DNA of 64,000 nt from Acinetobacter pittii ATCC 19004 = CIP 70.29. GTDB lineage: Bacteria > Pseudomonadota > Gammaproteobacteria > Pseudomonadales > Moraxellaceae. Shown here one piece after another: positions 8,756 through 17,273 of the stretch. A program made the translations under genes and the position numbers. Where the stretch lies: NCBI RefSeq assembly GCF_000369045.1, contig NZ_KB849796.1, positions 257,529 through 321,528 of the forward strand, read 5' to 3'. The stretch's first letter is position 1, and each line of letters starts with the position of its first letter. The notes below the pieces were generated by a model. The model did no database searches. It saw nothing but the letters and a program-made list of their open reading frames with translations, and was not told the origin of the DNA.

Positions 8756-10204
8756 TTACTCAGATAAGTCTACGCAGAGGTATTTCATTTCGACATATTC
8801 TTCGATGCCGAATTTTGAACCTTCACGACCTAGACCTGACTGTTTTACGCCACCAAACGGAGCAACTTCATTTGAAATCGCGCCCGTGTTAATGCCGACC
8901 ATACCGTACTCAAGTGCTTCACCCACTCGCCATTGACGAGCTGTGCTTTGAGTAAATAAATAAGCCGCTAAACCAAACTCGGTATCGTTCGCCATCGCCA
9001 CTGCTTCATCTTCAGTTTTAAAGCGGAATAGTGGTGCAAGTGGACCAAAAGTTTCTTCTTTAGATACTTTCATGTCTTGCGTTACGCCAGTTAACACAGT
9101 CGGTTCAAAGAATGTACCGCCAAGTGCCGAACGCTGACCACCAATACGAACTGTTGCGCCTTTCTCAGTTGCATCTGCAATGTGGGACTGCACTTTTGCA
9201 ATCGCATCTTCATCAATTAAAGGCCCTTGAGTTGAACCTTCTTGACGGCCATCGCCAACTTTAAGCTTAGACACAGCTTCAACCAAACGCTCTGCCAATG
9301 CATCGTAAATACCGTCTTGAACATAAATACGGTTAGCACATACACAAGTTTGACCGCTGTTACGATATTTACTTGCCATGATGCCCTGAACTGCTTGTTC
9401 AAGGTTGGCATCATCAAATACCACAACTGGTGCATTACCACCGAGTTCAAGCGATAGCTTTTTAATGGTTGGCGCACATTGTTGCATCAAGATACGGCCA
9501 ACTTGAGTTGAACCTGTGAAGCTTAACTTACGAACAATATCGCTTTCACATAGGGTTTTACCAACTTCAACCGCATCACCACTAATGTTAATTAAAACAT
9601 CAGCTGGTAAGCCTGCCTGTAACGCCAATACTTCAAGTGCATAGGCAGTTAATGGTGTTTGCTCTGCTGGTTTAACCAACATTGAACAACCCGCAGCAAT
9701 CGCTGGACCTGCTTTACGCGTAATCATGGCAGCTGGGAAGTTCCACGGCGTAATGGCAGCAGTAACACCAATCGCTTGTTTAATCACGAGCAGACGTTGG
9801 TTTGGCAACGTAGGTGTTAAGACTTCACCATCAATACGGCGCGCTTGCTCGGCAAACCAGCGAATAAATGATGCTGCATAACCAATTTCACCACGTGCTT
9901 CTGCCAATGGCTTACCTTGCTCAGCCGTTAAGATTTGAGCCAGATTTTCTTTGTGCTCAAGCATGAGGTTGTACCATGCCAATAACACATCAGCACGCGC
10001 CAAAGCAGTTTGCTTTTTCCAAGCAGCTTGCGCTTTTGCTGAGCGGTTAATTGCGGCTTCAACTCCTGCACGGTCATAGGTTTTTACCCATGCCAAAGTT
10101 TCACCTGTAGCAGCATCATTAACTTCGATATAGTCATTTGATGCAGGTGCTTCTAATGAAATATCAGGATGTTTTAATAAATACTGCAAATTATTTTGAA
10201 TCAT
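8756..10204 (-). CDS. gabD: Succinate-semialdehyde dehydrogenase (NADP+)
   Basis: A 482-residue aldehyde dehydrogenase. It contains the ALDH glutamate motif LELGGNAPVVVFDDA, the nucleophilic Cys in NSGQTCVCANRIYV (with the neighbouring second Cys common in GabD) and PWNFPAAMITRK at the cofactor site. It oxidises succinic semialdehyde from GABA transamination to succinate, feeding the TCA cycle. Its start overlaps the last 4 bp of gabT, so the two are translated as a coupled pair. The length is typical of E. coli GabD. Confidence 0.95.
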   Translation of the reverse strand: MIQNNLQYLLKHPDISLEAPASNDYIEVNDAATGETLAWVKTYDRAGVEAAINRSAKAQAAWKKQTALARADVLLAWYNLMLEHKENLAQILTAEQGKPLAEARGEIGYAASFIRWFAEQARRIDGEVLTPTLPNQRLLVIKQAIGVTAAITPWNFPAAMITRKAGPAIAAGCSMLVKPAEQTPLTAYALEVLALQAGLPADVLINISGDAVEVGKTLCESDIVRKLSFTGSTQVGRILMQQCAPTIKKLSLELGGNAPVVVFDDANLEQAVQGIMASKYRNSGQTCVCANRIYVQDGIYDALAERLVEAVSKLKVGDGRQEGSTQGPLIDEDAIAKVQSHIADATEKGATVRIGGQRSALGGTFFEPTVLTGVTQDMKVSKEETFGPLAPLFRFKTEDEAVAMANDTEFGLAAYLFTQSTARQWRVGEALEYGMVGINTGAISNEVAPFGGVKQSGLGREGSKFGIEEYVEMKYLCVDLSE

Positions 10205-11493
10205 GCAGATTGCTCCATTGCTTTTGCACTACCTGCTTTTAGAGTTGCAAAACCTTGTTTCAAGATATCAAGGCCTTGACGGAATTGTTCAGCAGGAATG
10301 GTTAATGGATATAAGAAACGAATTACATTACCGTATTTACCACAAGTAAGAAGTAACAACCCGTTTTCCATTGCATAGTTTTGTACAACTTTTGCTTGTT
10401 CAGCTGTTTCAAGCTCTACTGCAACCATTGAACCCAATGCACGAATATCAGTTACGACGTCACCTGTTGCTTGCTGAATATCTTTAAGTGCGACAACTAA
10501 CTCTGCACCTAATTCATTTGCACGGTCGCATAGGTTTTCTTCTTCAATCGCATCAATCACCGCGTGCGCAGCAGCAACCGCAATTGGGCTACCTGCGTAA
10601 GTACCGCCTAAACCACCAGGGTTTGGTGCATCCATCACTTCTGCACGGCCAACAACACCTGAAATAGGGAAACCACCACCCAAGCTTTTCGCCATCGTGA
10701 TGAGATCTGCTTTAGTCTCGTAATAGTTCATTGCAAATAATTTACCAGTACGGGCAAAACCAGATTGCACTTCGTCGGCAACCAATAAAATACCGTGCTT
10801 GTCGCAAATTGAACGTAAACGTTTTAGGAACTCAGCTGGCACAACATTGAAACCGCCTTCACCTTGTATTGGCTCAAGTACGATTGCCGCAACATCATGT
10901 GGTGCAATATCTTCACTGAAAATATCTTCAACGCTTTCAATTGCCGCGTCTACTGAAATACCTTTAGCAGGCACTGGGTAACGCGCGTGGAACACACCCG
11001 CTGGCATTACACCGAAATCACGTTTGTAAGGCGCTGTTTTACCTGTCATTGCCATCGTCATGAATGAACGACCGTGGAAACCGTTACCAAAAGTGATAAT
11101 GCCGTGACGACCTGTATAAGAACGAGCAATCTTCACCGCATTTTCAACTGCTTCTGCACCAGTTGTGAAAAAAGCAGACTTTGCAGGACCAGCAATTGGC
11201 GCGCGTTCATTAATACGCTCAGCTAAAGCGACATAGCTTTCATATGGTGTTACTTGATAGGCAGTATGCGTAAATTTAGTGAGTTGCTCAGTCACCGCTG
11301 CAATCACTTTAGGGTGGCGATGGCCTGTGTTTAAAACCGCGATACCACCAGCAAAGTCGATAAATTGGTTGCCTTCCTTGTCCCAAAGCGTAGCATTTTC
11401 AGCTTTTTCCGCATACCACTGGCACATCACGCCTACACCACGTGGAGTTGCTTGCTGTTTACGTGCGTTAAGTGCAGAATGTTGATTATCCAT
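10201..11493 (-). CDS. gabT: 4-aminobutyrate transaminase
   Basis: A 430-residue class III aminotransferase. It has the GABA-AT glycine-rich site FTTGAEAVENAVKIAR and the PLP-contacting acidic residue in LLVADEVQSGFARTGKLFA. The Schiff-base Lys is in TMAKSLGGGFPISGV. It converts GABA and 2-oxoglutarate to succinic semialdehyde and glutamate. It is the first gene of gabT-gabD, with GAGGGA before the ATG. It is divergent from gabR, which is the usual layout for a MocR regulator and its target. Confidence 0.95.
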   Translation of the reverse strand: MDNQHSALNARKQQATPRGVGVMCQWYAEKAENATLWDKEGNQFIDFAGGIAVLNTGHRHPKVIAAVTEQLTKFTHTAYQVTPYESYVALAERINERAPIAGPAKSAFFTTGAEAVENAVKIARSYTGRHGIITFGNGFHGRSFMTMAMTGKTAPYKRDFGVMPAGVFHARYPVPAKGISVDAAIESVEDIFSEDIAPHDVAAIVLEPIQGEGGFNVVPAEFLKRLRSICDKHGILLVADEVQSGFARTGKLFAMNYYETKADLITMAKSLGGGFPISGVVGRAEVMDAPNPGGLGGTYAGSPIAVAAAHAVIDAIEEENLCDRANELGAELVVALKDIQQATGDVVTDIRALGSMVAVELETAEQAKVVQNYAMENGLLLLTCGKYGNVIRFLYPLTIPAEQFRQGLDILKQGFATLKAGSAKAMEQSA

Positions 11494-11616
11494 TTGATTC
11501 CCTCATATTTTCATCATCAGTTGCAGCTTTGGTTTCTTGCATCCTGTGCTTAATTTTCAGGGTGCTTTACAACGACTGCCTATGCATGTAATTTCGCTCG
11601 TCTGATGCCAACTGAC

Positions 11617-11648
11617 GAGAGCCACTTTTTAACTGTAGGAGAGAGCCA
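11617..11648 (+). promoter_or_regulatory. Probable GabR operator at gabR
   Basis: Two direct copies of GAGAGCCA (11617-11624 and 11641-11648) lie with a 24-bp period. An identical pair with the same period lies upstream of gabP (14841-14872). MocR regulators, including GabR of Bacillus, bind direct repeats as head-to-tail dimers. The second copy overlaps the AGGAGA ribosome-binding site of the preferred gabR start, consistent with autorepression. It lies about 125-155 bp upstream of gabT. Confidence 0.6.
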
Positions 11649-11649
11649 A

Positions 11650-13149
11650 TTGCGTAGTTTACTTGGAGATCATTTGCTGCAACGACTCCAACAGGACACT
11701 GAAGGGAAACTACATCAACGCCTTTTCCGTTGCCTGCGTGGTGCCATTATTGATGGAGTCATCCAGCCCAAGACTCGTCTACCTGCGTCACGCGACTTAG
11801 CCAGTGAAATTCATGTTTCAAGAAATACGGTGCTTAGTGCCTATGAACAACTACAAGCTGAAGGCTATTTAGAAGCACGGACAGGACATGGCACATGGGT
11901 TGCCGAAAAATTACCAGAGAGTTTTTTAAATACACAAAACAAGAAAAAAGTGGTTTCAAGCCCGAAAGTTCAAAATTCTTATGCGCTATCACAGCGTGGT
12001 TCCAACTTATTGGGCTATGCCGCAGCGTCGCCACACCAATGGGGAGCTTTCGTGCCGGGAGCACCAGATGTGACTGAGTTCCCACATCATATTTTTAGTC
12101 GTATTCAAGCACGTTTAAGCCGAGAGCCTGACATTAACCGCCTGATTTATAGCAATGCTGGTGGATGTATTGAGCTTCGAAGTGCATTGGCAGATTACTT
12201 ACGTGTTGCACGTTCAGTCCAGTGCGATGCAGACCAGATTATTATTACCGAAGGCATTCACCAAGCGATCGACTTAGTCTCGCGTGCGCTCAGTGATATG
12301 GGAGATAAAATCTGGATTGAAGATCCTGCTTATTGGGGAATGCGTAATACGTTACGTATTAATGGTCTCGATATTCAGCCAATGCCTGTCGATGCTGAAG
12401 GCATTATTCCTGAGGAAAATCCGGCCAAGCCTCCTAAACTCATTTTTGTCACGCCTTCACACCAATATCCGCTTGGCTCTCATTTAAGCCTAAACCGCCG
12501 ACGTAAACTGATTGAGATTGCACGTCAGCACAATAGCTGGATTGTCGAAGATGACTATGACAGTGAGTTCCGTTTCTCAGGCCAGCCTTATCCATCTTTA
12601 CAAGGCTTAGAAAATGATGCGCCTGTGCTGTACATGGGCACATTCAGTAAAACCATTTATCCGTCCTTAAGAATTGGATATCTAGTCGTACCTAAGCCAT
12701 TATTTTCACCATTACGCATTGTGGCAGCCGAGCTGTATCGTGGTGGGCACTTGCTTGAGCAAAAAGCTCTAGCTGAATTTATTCGTGAAGGTCATTACGA
12801 AGCGCATATTCGCCGTATGCGCCTACTCTATGGCAAGCGCCGCGACTACTTGGTGAGCTTAATTCAACGCTATCTTGGCCCCGAATTTATTCATGAATAT
12901 GACGAAGCCGCAGGGTTACATCTGGTTTTAAAACTACCAAACGCTTGTGATGATGTCGCAATTGCAGCGACTGCGCTTGAACGTGGCGTTAAAGTTCGAC
13001 CACTGTCTCAGTACTACATGCAGTCGCATGCTCACGCAGAGCGCGGTTTACTCATGGGCTTTGCCTGTGTAAACGAAAAAGACATGGTGATGGCTTTTGG
13101 CGTCTTGCTTCAATGCTTACGTGAAGCAGGCGTACCTACGCTAAATTAA
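11650..13149 (+). CDS. gabR: MocR-family PLP-dependent regulator of GABA genes
   Basis: About 499 residues. An N-terminal GntR winged helix (LFRCLRGAIIDGVIQPKTRL, SRNTVLSAYEQLQAEGYLEAR) is fused to a fold-type-I aminotransferase domain. The PLP Lys is in MGTFSKTIYPSLRIGY. In Bacillus, GabR senses GABA plus PLP and controls gabTD. The frame is open from an ATG at 11605 that has no ribosome-binding site. I prefer TTG at 11650, preceded at 7-bp spacing by AGGAGA, which also leaves the operator outside the coding region. It is divergent from gabT. Confidence 0.88.
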   Translation: MRSLLGDHLLQRLQQDTEGKLHQRLFRCLRGAIIDGVIQPKTRLPASRDLASEIHVSRNTVLSAYEQLQAEGYLEARTGHGTWVAEKLPESFLNTQNKKKVVSSPKVQNSYALSQRGSNLLGYAAASPHQWGAFVPGAPDVTEFPHHIFSRIQARLSREPDINRLIYSNAGGCIELRSALADYLRVARSVQCDADQIIITEGIHQAIDLVSRALSDMGDKIWIEDPAYWGMRNTLRINGLDIQPMPVDAEGIIPEENPAKPPKLIFVTPSHQYPLGSHLSLNRRRKLIEIARQHNSWIVEDDYDSEFRFSGQPYPSLQGLENDAPVLYMGTFSKTIYPSLRIGYLVVPKPLFSPLRIVAAELYRGGHLLEQKALAEFIREGHYEAHIRRMRLLYGKRRDYLVSLIQRYLGPEFIHEYDEAAGLHLVLKLPNACDDVAIAATALERGVKVRPLSQYYMQSHAHAERGLLMGFACVNEKDMVMAFGVLLQCLREAGVPTLN

Positions 13150-13173
13150 CTATTCTCTCGTATCAAAACAAAC

Positions 13174-13202
13174 AAAAAGAGCCTCACAGTGAGGCTCTTT
13201 TT
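13174..13202. terminator. Bidirectional terminator between gabR and gabP
   Basis: AAAAAGAGCCTCA (13174-13186) pairs with TGAGGCTCTTTTT (13190-13202) around a 3-nt loop. Both genes converge on it. Confidence 0.85.
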
Positions 13203-13213
13203 TATTTAAAAAT

Positions 13214-14656
13214 TTAAACTAACTTTTCTTCATGACTATGAGTTAAATGGGTTGCGCGACGATCTTTACCCCAACCCAATTTTTCAGACAACAATCCGAA
13301 GAACACAATAATGCCGAACAGCGCTGTAGTGTAAATCACTTCTTTAAAATAGGTGCCTTCAATCAACATGGTAAGAATTGCACCAATAATTGCAAAGATC
13401 ACCACGTAAGTTAGATAAGGGAACATCCACATTTTAAAGTCAATTTTCACGCCTTCAGCTTCTAACTTTTTACGCATACGAAGCTGAGAATAAGCAATGG
13501 TCAGGTAAACATACAGTGTTGCCGCGCCTGTTGTTAGCATGAAAAAGTCATAAACATTCATACTCTCGGTTGCAGTTAAAACTACGGCAATCACAGAGAA
13601 GAAGCATGACACAATCACGCCCACCCAAGGACTGCTTTTACTGTTTACAGAGCCAAAACTTTTCGGTGCATCACCACGTTTAGCTAAAGAGAACAACATA
13701 CGTGAACACGTATAAAGTGCTGAGTTAAAGCAACTACATACTGAGGTTAGAACCACAAAGTTTACGATATGGCGCGCCCCTGGAATACCAAGTGCAGACA
13801 GAGTTACGCTATAGGTTCCCCAAGTTGAATCTTTCAAAAGTTCATTGTTGTGAGGAATAAGACATACCGCAACGAACATTGAGCCTACATAGAACAAAAT
13901 AATTCGCCAAACCACCGAGTTTGATGCTTTACGAATTTCTTTCGATGGATTTGCCGACTCTGCTGCCGCTACCGTAACAATTTCGGCGCCAATGTAGGCA
14001 AACATGACTCCAAGCAAGGCTGTGATAACGGATGAGCCGCCATTTGGCATAAAGCCTTGAGAGGTTAAATTACTAATACCAGAAGCAGCCGGATTACCCC
14101 AAGGCCACAAATGCATGATGGCTAAACTACCAATCACAAGGAAAATAACAATCGCGATGACTTTGATGAGGGCGAACCAAAACTCAAATTCACCATAGTT
14201 TTTCACGTTTTGTAAATTAACAACAACCAATGCACCTATCACCACGACCATATAGACCCAGATCGGTATAAACGGGAACCAATTGTTTAGAATTTTTCCT
14301 GCCACATAGGCTTCCCACCCCATCAGCATGGCCAGAGTACACCAGTACAACCAACCAATTGAGAAACCTGCCCAACGGCCAATCGCACGGTCAGCATAAG
14401 TTGAAAAAGAGCCACTATCAGGGTTTAAAACGGCCATCTCGCCTAACATACGCATGATGAACCAAACAAGTAGACCACCTAAAGCGTAAGTTAAGAAAAC
14501 TACAGGTCCAGTATTGTAAATAATACTGCCTGAGCCGACGAATAGAGAACCACCAATAACCCCTGCAATCGAGATCATGGTCAGGTGGCGTGATTTGAGT
14601 CCATGTTTTAAACTTTGGGAGTGATTGGCTTCAGAACCATTTTGATGAGCTGCCAT
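13214..14656 (-). CDS. gabP: GABA/amino-acid permease (APC superfamily)
   Basis: A 480-residue inner-membrane transporter with about 12 segments. The AAT-family N-terminus is seen in LKSRHLTMISIAGVIGGSLFVGSG, with the amphipathic GAEIVTVAAAESANPSKEIRKA after segment 6. The GabP role is inferred from homology of the permease group, linkage to gabTDR and the shared operator-like repeats upstream. Start: ATG at 14656, with AAGGA 8 bp before it. The frame is open 31 codons further upstream but without a ribosome-binding site. Confidence 0.85.
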   Translation of the reverse strand: MAAHQNGSEANHSQSLKHGLKSRHLTMISIAGVIGGSLFVGSGSIIYNTGPVVFLTYALGGLLVWFIMRMLGEMAVLNPDSGSFSTYADRAIGRWAGFSIGWLYWCTLAMLMGWEAYVAGKILNNWFPFIPIWVYMVVVIGALVVVNLQNVKNYGEFEFWFALIKVIAIVIFLVIGSLAIMHLWPWGNPAASGISNLTSQGFMPNGGSSVITALLGVMFAYIGAEIVTVAAAESANPSKEIRKASNSVVWRIILFYVGSMFVAVCLIPHNNELLKDSTWGTYSVTLSALGIPGARHIVNFVVLTSVCSCFNSALYTCSRMLFSLAKRGDAPKSFGSVNSKSSPWVGVIVSCFFSVIAVVLTATESMNVYDFFMLTTGAATLYVYLTIAYSQLRMRKKLEAEGVKIDFKMWMFPYLTYVVIFAIIGAILTMLIEGTYFKEVIYTTALFGIIVFFGLLSEKLGWGKDRRATHLTHSHEEKLV

Positions 14657-14840
14657 ATCATTTTCCTTAATATATGGAGGATATCGGCTAGTCTCGGAAA
14701 TCCTCCGAAGCCAAAAAATATCCCCTAAAAATTTAGCCGTTCTGCCCAATTCCTAAAACAGAAAATTCACTGAGCTTATCCGGCGCTTCCGTATGCATAC
14801 TTCCAATAGCTTTAATTTGTCGTTTCGGCACTCAAGAAAC

Positions 14841-14872
14841 GAGAGCCATTTTTGTAATAAAAGAGAGAGCCA
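14841..14872. promoter_or_regulatory. Probable GabR operator upstream of gabP
   Basis: Direct repeats GAGAGCCA at 14841-14848 and 14865-14872 have the same 24-bp period and orientation as the pair at gabR. ACGAGAGCCA and GAGAGCCAATTGC are conserved beyond the 8-mer at both loci. The site is about 185-215 bp upstream of the gabP start, so the gabP leader is long. The rest of the 305-bp gap holds only that leader. Confidence 0.6.
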
Positions 14873-14961
14873 ATTGCAAAATTTATAAGCAAAATTGGCC
14901 CTTTTTGTAGGGGATGCTGGTAAATGGCTTTTAGTTTTTATTTTAATCAGATTGACTTTCT

Positions 14962-15510
14962 TTAGTTTTGTTCAGAAATTAATAATGCCTTTGTGCCTGT
15001 TTCCAATGCTCTAAATATATGTTTCTGGTCAGCTGGATAACAAATATAGTCGCCCACACCAAGCTCAACAGCTTCATCAATTAAGCCCACCAAAGCTTTA
15101 CCTTCAACCACAATAATATGCTCCACAGAACCAACTGGATGCGGCTCTGAAAGACGGTCTTCGCCTGGTTCAACAATCAGTAAATACACATCTCGACGGG
15201 CATGGGGTGGACAAGTCGCCAGCAAAATTGCTTTGTAATTGGCAATCTCTGAGCTCACTGTTGGACCATCACCACAGCGAATGACTTGTACCTGATTGCT
15301 TGGTTCTTCCATCAACCGTGCAAATGGAATATTGAGCGCAACACAAAGTGCCCATAAGGTTTCAATGCTAGGGTTACCTTGCCCTGCCTCTAATTGTGAC
15401 AAAGTAGATTTAGCAACACCTGCACGACGAGCAACCTCTGCCAATGAAAGCCCTGCTCTTTGACGTTCACGCGTTAAACCTTTGGCAATAATTTCAATTG
15501 GCTGAGACAT
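14962..15510 (-). CDS. XRE-family regulator with C-terminal cupin
   Basis: 182 residues. The N-terminal helix-turn-helix covers about residues 13-66 (GLSLAEVARRAGVAKSTLSQLEAGQGNPS). A cupin domain with PHPVGSVEHIIVVEGKALVG and the final GDYICYPADQKH strand follows. This architecture is common in regulators of amino-acid or polyamine genes, where the cupin binds the small-molecule signal. It is divergent from azlCD, so it probably controls those export genes. Repeats in the 95-bp gap are candidate operators. Confidence 0.88.
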   Translation of the reverse strand: MSQPIEIIAKGLTRERQRAGLSLAEVARRAGVAKSTLSQLEAGQGNPSIETLWALCVALNIPFARLMEEPSNQVQVIRCGDGPTVSSEIANYKAILLATCPPHARRDVYLLIVEPGEDRLSEPHPVGSVEHIIVVEGKALVGLIDEAVELGVGDYICYPADQKHIFRALETGTKALLISEQN

Positions 15511-15538
15511 TCACCACATCCGTTCTATAAAAAAAACG

Positions 15539-15595
15539 ATCGTTCGTTTTGACAAAACAATCAGACTTATTCATTATAATGGAAAATCGTTCGTT
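15539..15595 (+). promoter_or_regulatory. azlCD promoter flanked by repeated operator 10-mer
   Basis: ATCGTTCGTT occurs at 15539-15548 and again at 15586-15595. The first copy overlaps the 10-bp palindrome AACGATCGTT and abuts a TTGACA (15549-15554). A CATTAT/TATAAT-like stretch lies at 15572-15580. A repressor on both copies would bracket the promoter. The divergent XRE-cupin protein is the obvious candidate. Confidence 0.5.
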
Positions 15596-15605
15596 ATATC
15601 ATGCT

Positions 15606-16274
15606 ATGTCCACATACTCTCTGATTAAAAAACTTAGTAAAGACACTACCCGCTCGATTTTCTTTGTATGTCTAGCGACGAGTGTCGTTGGTATGTCTTT
15701 AGGTTCACTCGCTGCAAGTTATGGCTTAGCGCTCTGGATCCCGCTTTGCCTATCCGTGTTTGTGCTCGCAGGAACTGCTGAATTTATTTTTATTGGTTTC
15801 TTGGCTGTAGGTGGTAGCCCAATTGCAGCTGCGATTGCAGGACTACTCGTCAATTTAAGACATCTACCTTTTGGTATTGCGGTCAATGAACTAATCCGTG
15901 GCAAATATTCTCGATATTTCGGGGCTCATATCATGAACGATGAAAGCGTTTTGTTTGGTATGGCACAGCCCGATTTTGAAACAAAAAAGGCTGCTTACTG
16001 GTTATGTGGTATATGCATTATGCTCAGTTGGCCACTGGGTGTAACGACGGGTTATTTCATTGGAAGTGCTATTCCAGATCCAAAAACATTCGGCTTAGAT
16101 GCCATTTTCCCCGCGATTTTAATTGCACTTACATTTAATGCTTTAAAGAATAAAACCACTCGAAAAGCTGCATTTGCTGGATCAACTTTAGCGCTGATCA
16201 CCACACCTTTTTTGGCCTCAGGACTTCCAATTCTGATTTCACTTTTTGGCTTGATATTTGGTAGAAAGAAATGA
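15606..16274 (+). CDS. azlC: AzlC family branched-chain amino-acid exporter subunit
   Basis: About 222 residues with several membrane segments and the AzlC hallmark NLRHLPFGIAVNELIRGKYS followed by AHIMNDESVLFG. With AzlD it forms a two-subunit exporter for branched-chain amino acids and analogues. The frame extends 5' to a TTG at 15549, but that lies in the promoter -35 element. I take the ATG at 15606, although no good Shine-Dalgarno sequence precedes it. Its last 4 bp overlap azlD. Confidence 0.88.
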   Translation: MSTYSLIKKLSKDTTRSIFFVCLATSVVGMSLGSLAASYGLALWIPLCLSVFVLAGTAEFIFIGFLAVGGSPIAAAIAGLLVNLRHLPFGIAVNELIRGKYSRYFGAHIMNDESVLFGMAQPDFETKKAAYWLCGICIMLSWPLGVTTGYFIGSAIPDPKTFGLDAIFPAILIALTFNALKNKTTRKAAFAGSTLALITTPFLASGLPILISLFGLIFGRKK

Positions 16275-16594
16275 GTCAACAATTACTAATTATTTTAGGT
16301 ATAGGCTTACTAGCACTTGGAACGTATGGGATTCGTTTCGCTGGTTTTCATTTGGGTGCCAAGTTCTCTTTTTCTGAAAAGTACCAAGTTTTACTCTCAA
16401 ACGGTGCGACTGTTTTGCTCTGTGCGATTGCAGTGACGACAACATTTTTTGAAGGTCAACATTTCGCAGGTTTTGCACGAATATTTGGTGTTGGCTTAGC
16501 ACTGTTCTTGGTTTGGAAAAAAGTACCGCTGTTATTAGTGATTTGCTTGGCAGCTGCTGGCACGGCACTTATACGTTTGCTTGGAATTGAGTAA
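16271..16594 (+). CDS. azlD: AzlD domain protein (exporter small subunit)
   Basis: A 107-residue membrane protein with three to four hydrophobic segments. It includes LLALGTYGIRFAGFHLG, the typical AzlD first-segment motif with TYGIR. The ATGA overlap with azlC indicates translational coupling and a stoichiometric complex. A terminator follows directly. Confidence 0.88.
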   Translation: MSQQLLIILGIGLLALGTYGIRFAGFHLGAKFSFSEKYQVLLSNGATVLLCAIAVTTTFFEGQHFAGFARIFGVGLALFLVWKKVPLLLVICLAAAGTALIRLLGIE

Positions 16595-16595
16595 T

Positions 16596-16624
16596 AAAAA
16601 AGGCGAGATAAACTCGCCTTTTTT
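16596..16624. terminator. Bidirectional terminator between azlD and ssb
   Basis: AAAAAAGGCGAG (16596-16607) pairs with CTCGCCTTTTTT (16613-16624) around a 5-nt loop. Confidence 0.85.
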
Positions 16625-16634
16625 GAAACTTTGA

Positions 16635-17222
16635 TTAGAACGGTAAATCGTCGTCTAAATCAGCTGGTGCAGAAGCTGGTTGTTGTGGCGCTTTAGGCGC
16701 AAAACCACCCGCTTGAGGGTTGCTTCCACCATTACCGAAACCACCTTGGTTACCATAACCACCGCTGTTTTGGCCATAGCCGCCACCTTGGTTGTTATTA
16801 TTTTGATAACCATTACCACCTTGTTGAGGTGCGTTAAAACGTGGTTGGTTAAAATCATTACCGCCAGCGAAACCTTGTTCACCTTGTTGACGAGCATCTA
16901 ACATTTGCATCTGGTCGCCACGGATTTCTGTAGTGTAACGCTCTTGGCCATTTTGGTCTGTCCACTGACGTGTACGTAGTGAACCTTCAATATAAACCTT
17001 AGAACCTTTACGCAAGAACTGCTGAGCAATTTCCCCTAAACGGTTATGCAAAACAATACGGTGCCATTCTGTTTGTTCTTTACGTTCACCAGTATTTTTA
17101 TCAGTCCAAGCTTCACTTGTCGCGATTGAAAATTGGGTCAACGAGCCCCCATTTGGAAAAGTTTTTGTTTCAGGATCACGACCCAAAGTACCAACCAAAA
17201 TAACCTTATTTACACCACGCAT
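16635..17222 (-). CDS. ssb: Single-stranded DNA-binding protein
   Basis: 195 residues. An N-terminal OB fold ([40 protein letters not shown]) covers about residues 1-110. A Gly/Asn/Gln-rich disordered linker follows, then the acidic protein-interaction tip DLDDDLPF. The tip recruits repair and replication proteins such as RecJ and PriA; recJ is also in this window. The length is slightly above E. coli SSB because of the longer linker. The YajR-like MFS gene lies 51 bp upstream on the same strand. Confidence 0.96.
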   Translation of the reverse strand: MRGVNKVILVGTLGRDPETKTFPNGGSLTQFSIATSEAWTDKNTGERKEQTEWHRIVLHNRLGEIAQQFLRKGSKVYIEGSLRTRQWTDQNGQERYTTEIRGDQMQMLDARQQGEQGFAGGNDFNQPRFNAPQQGGNGYQNNNNQGGGYGQNSGGYGNQGGFGNGGSNPQAGGFAPKAPQQPASAPADLDDDLPF

Positions 17223-17273
17223 TAGCTGTCTTCATCCTATACATTTCTATGTTTTACTTTATAAGAGTTATGC

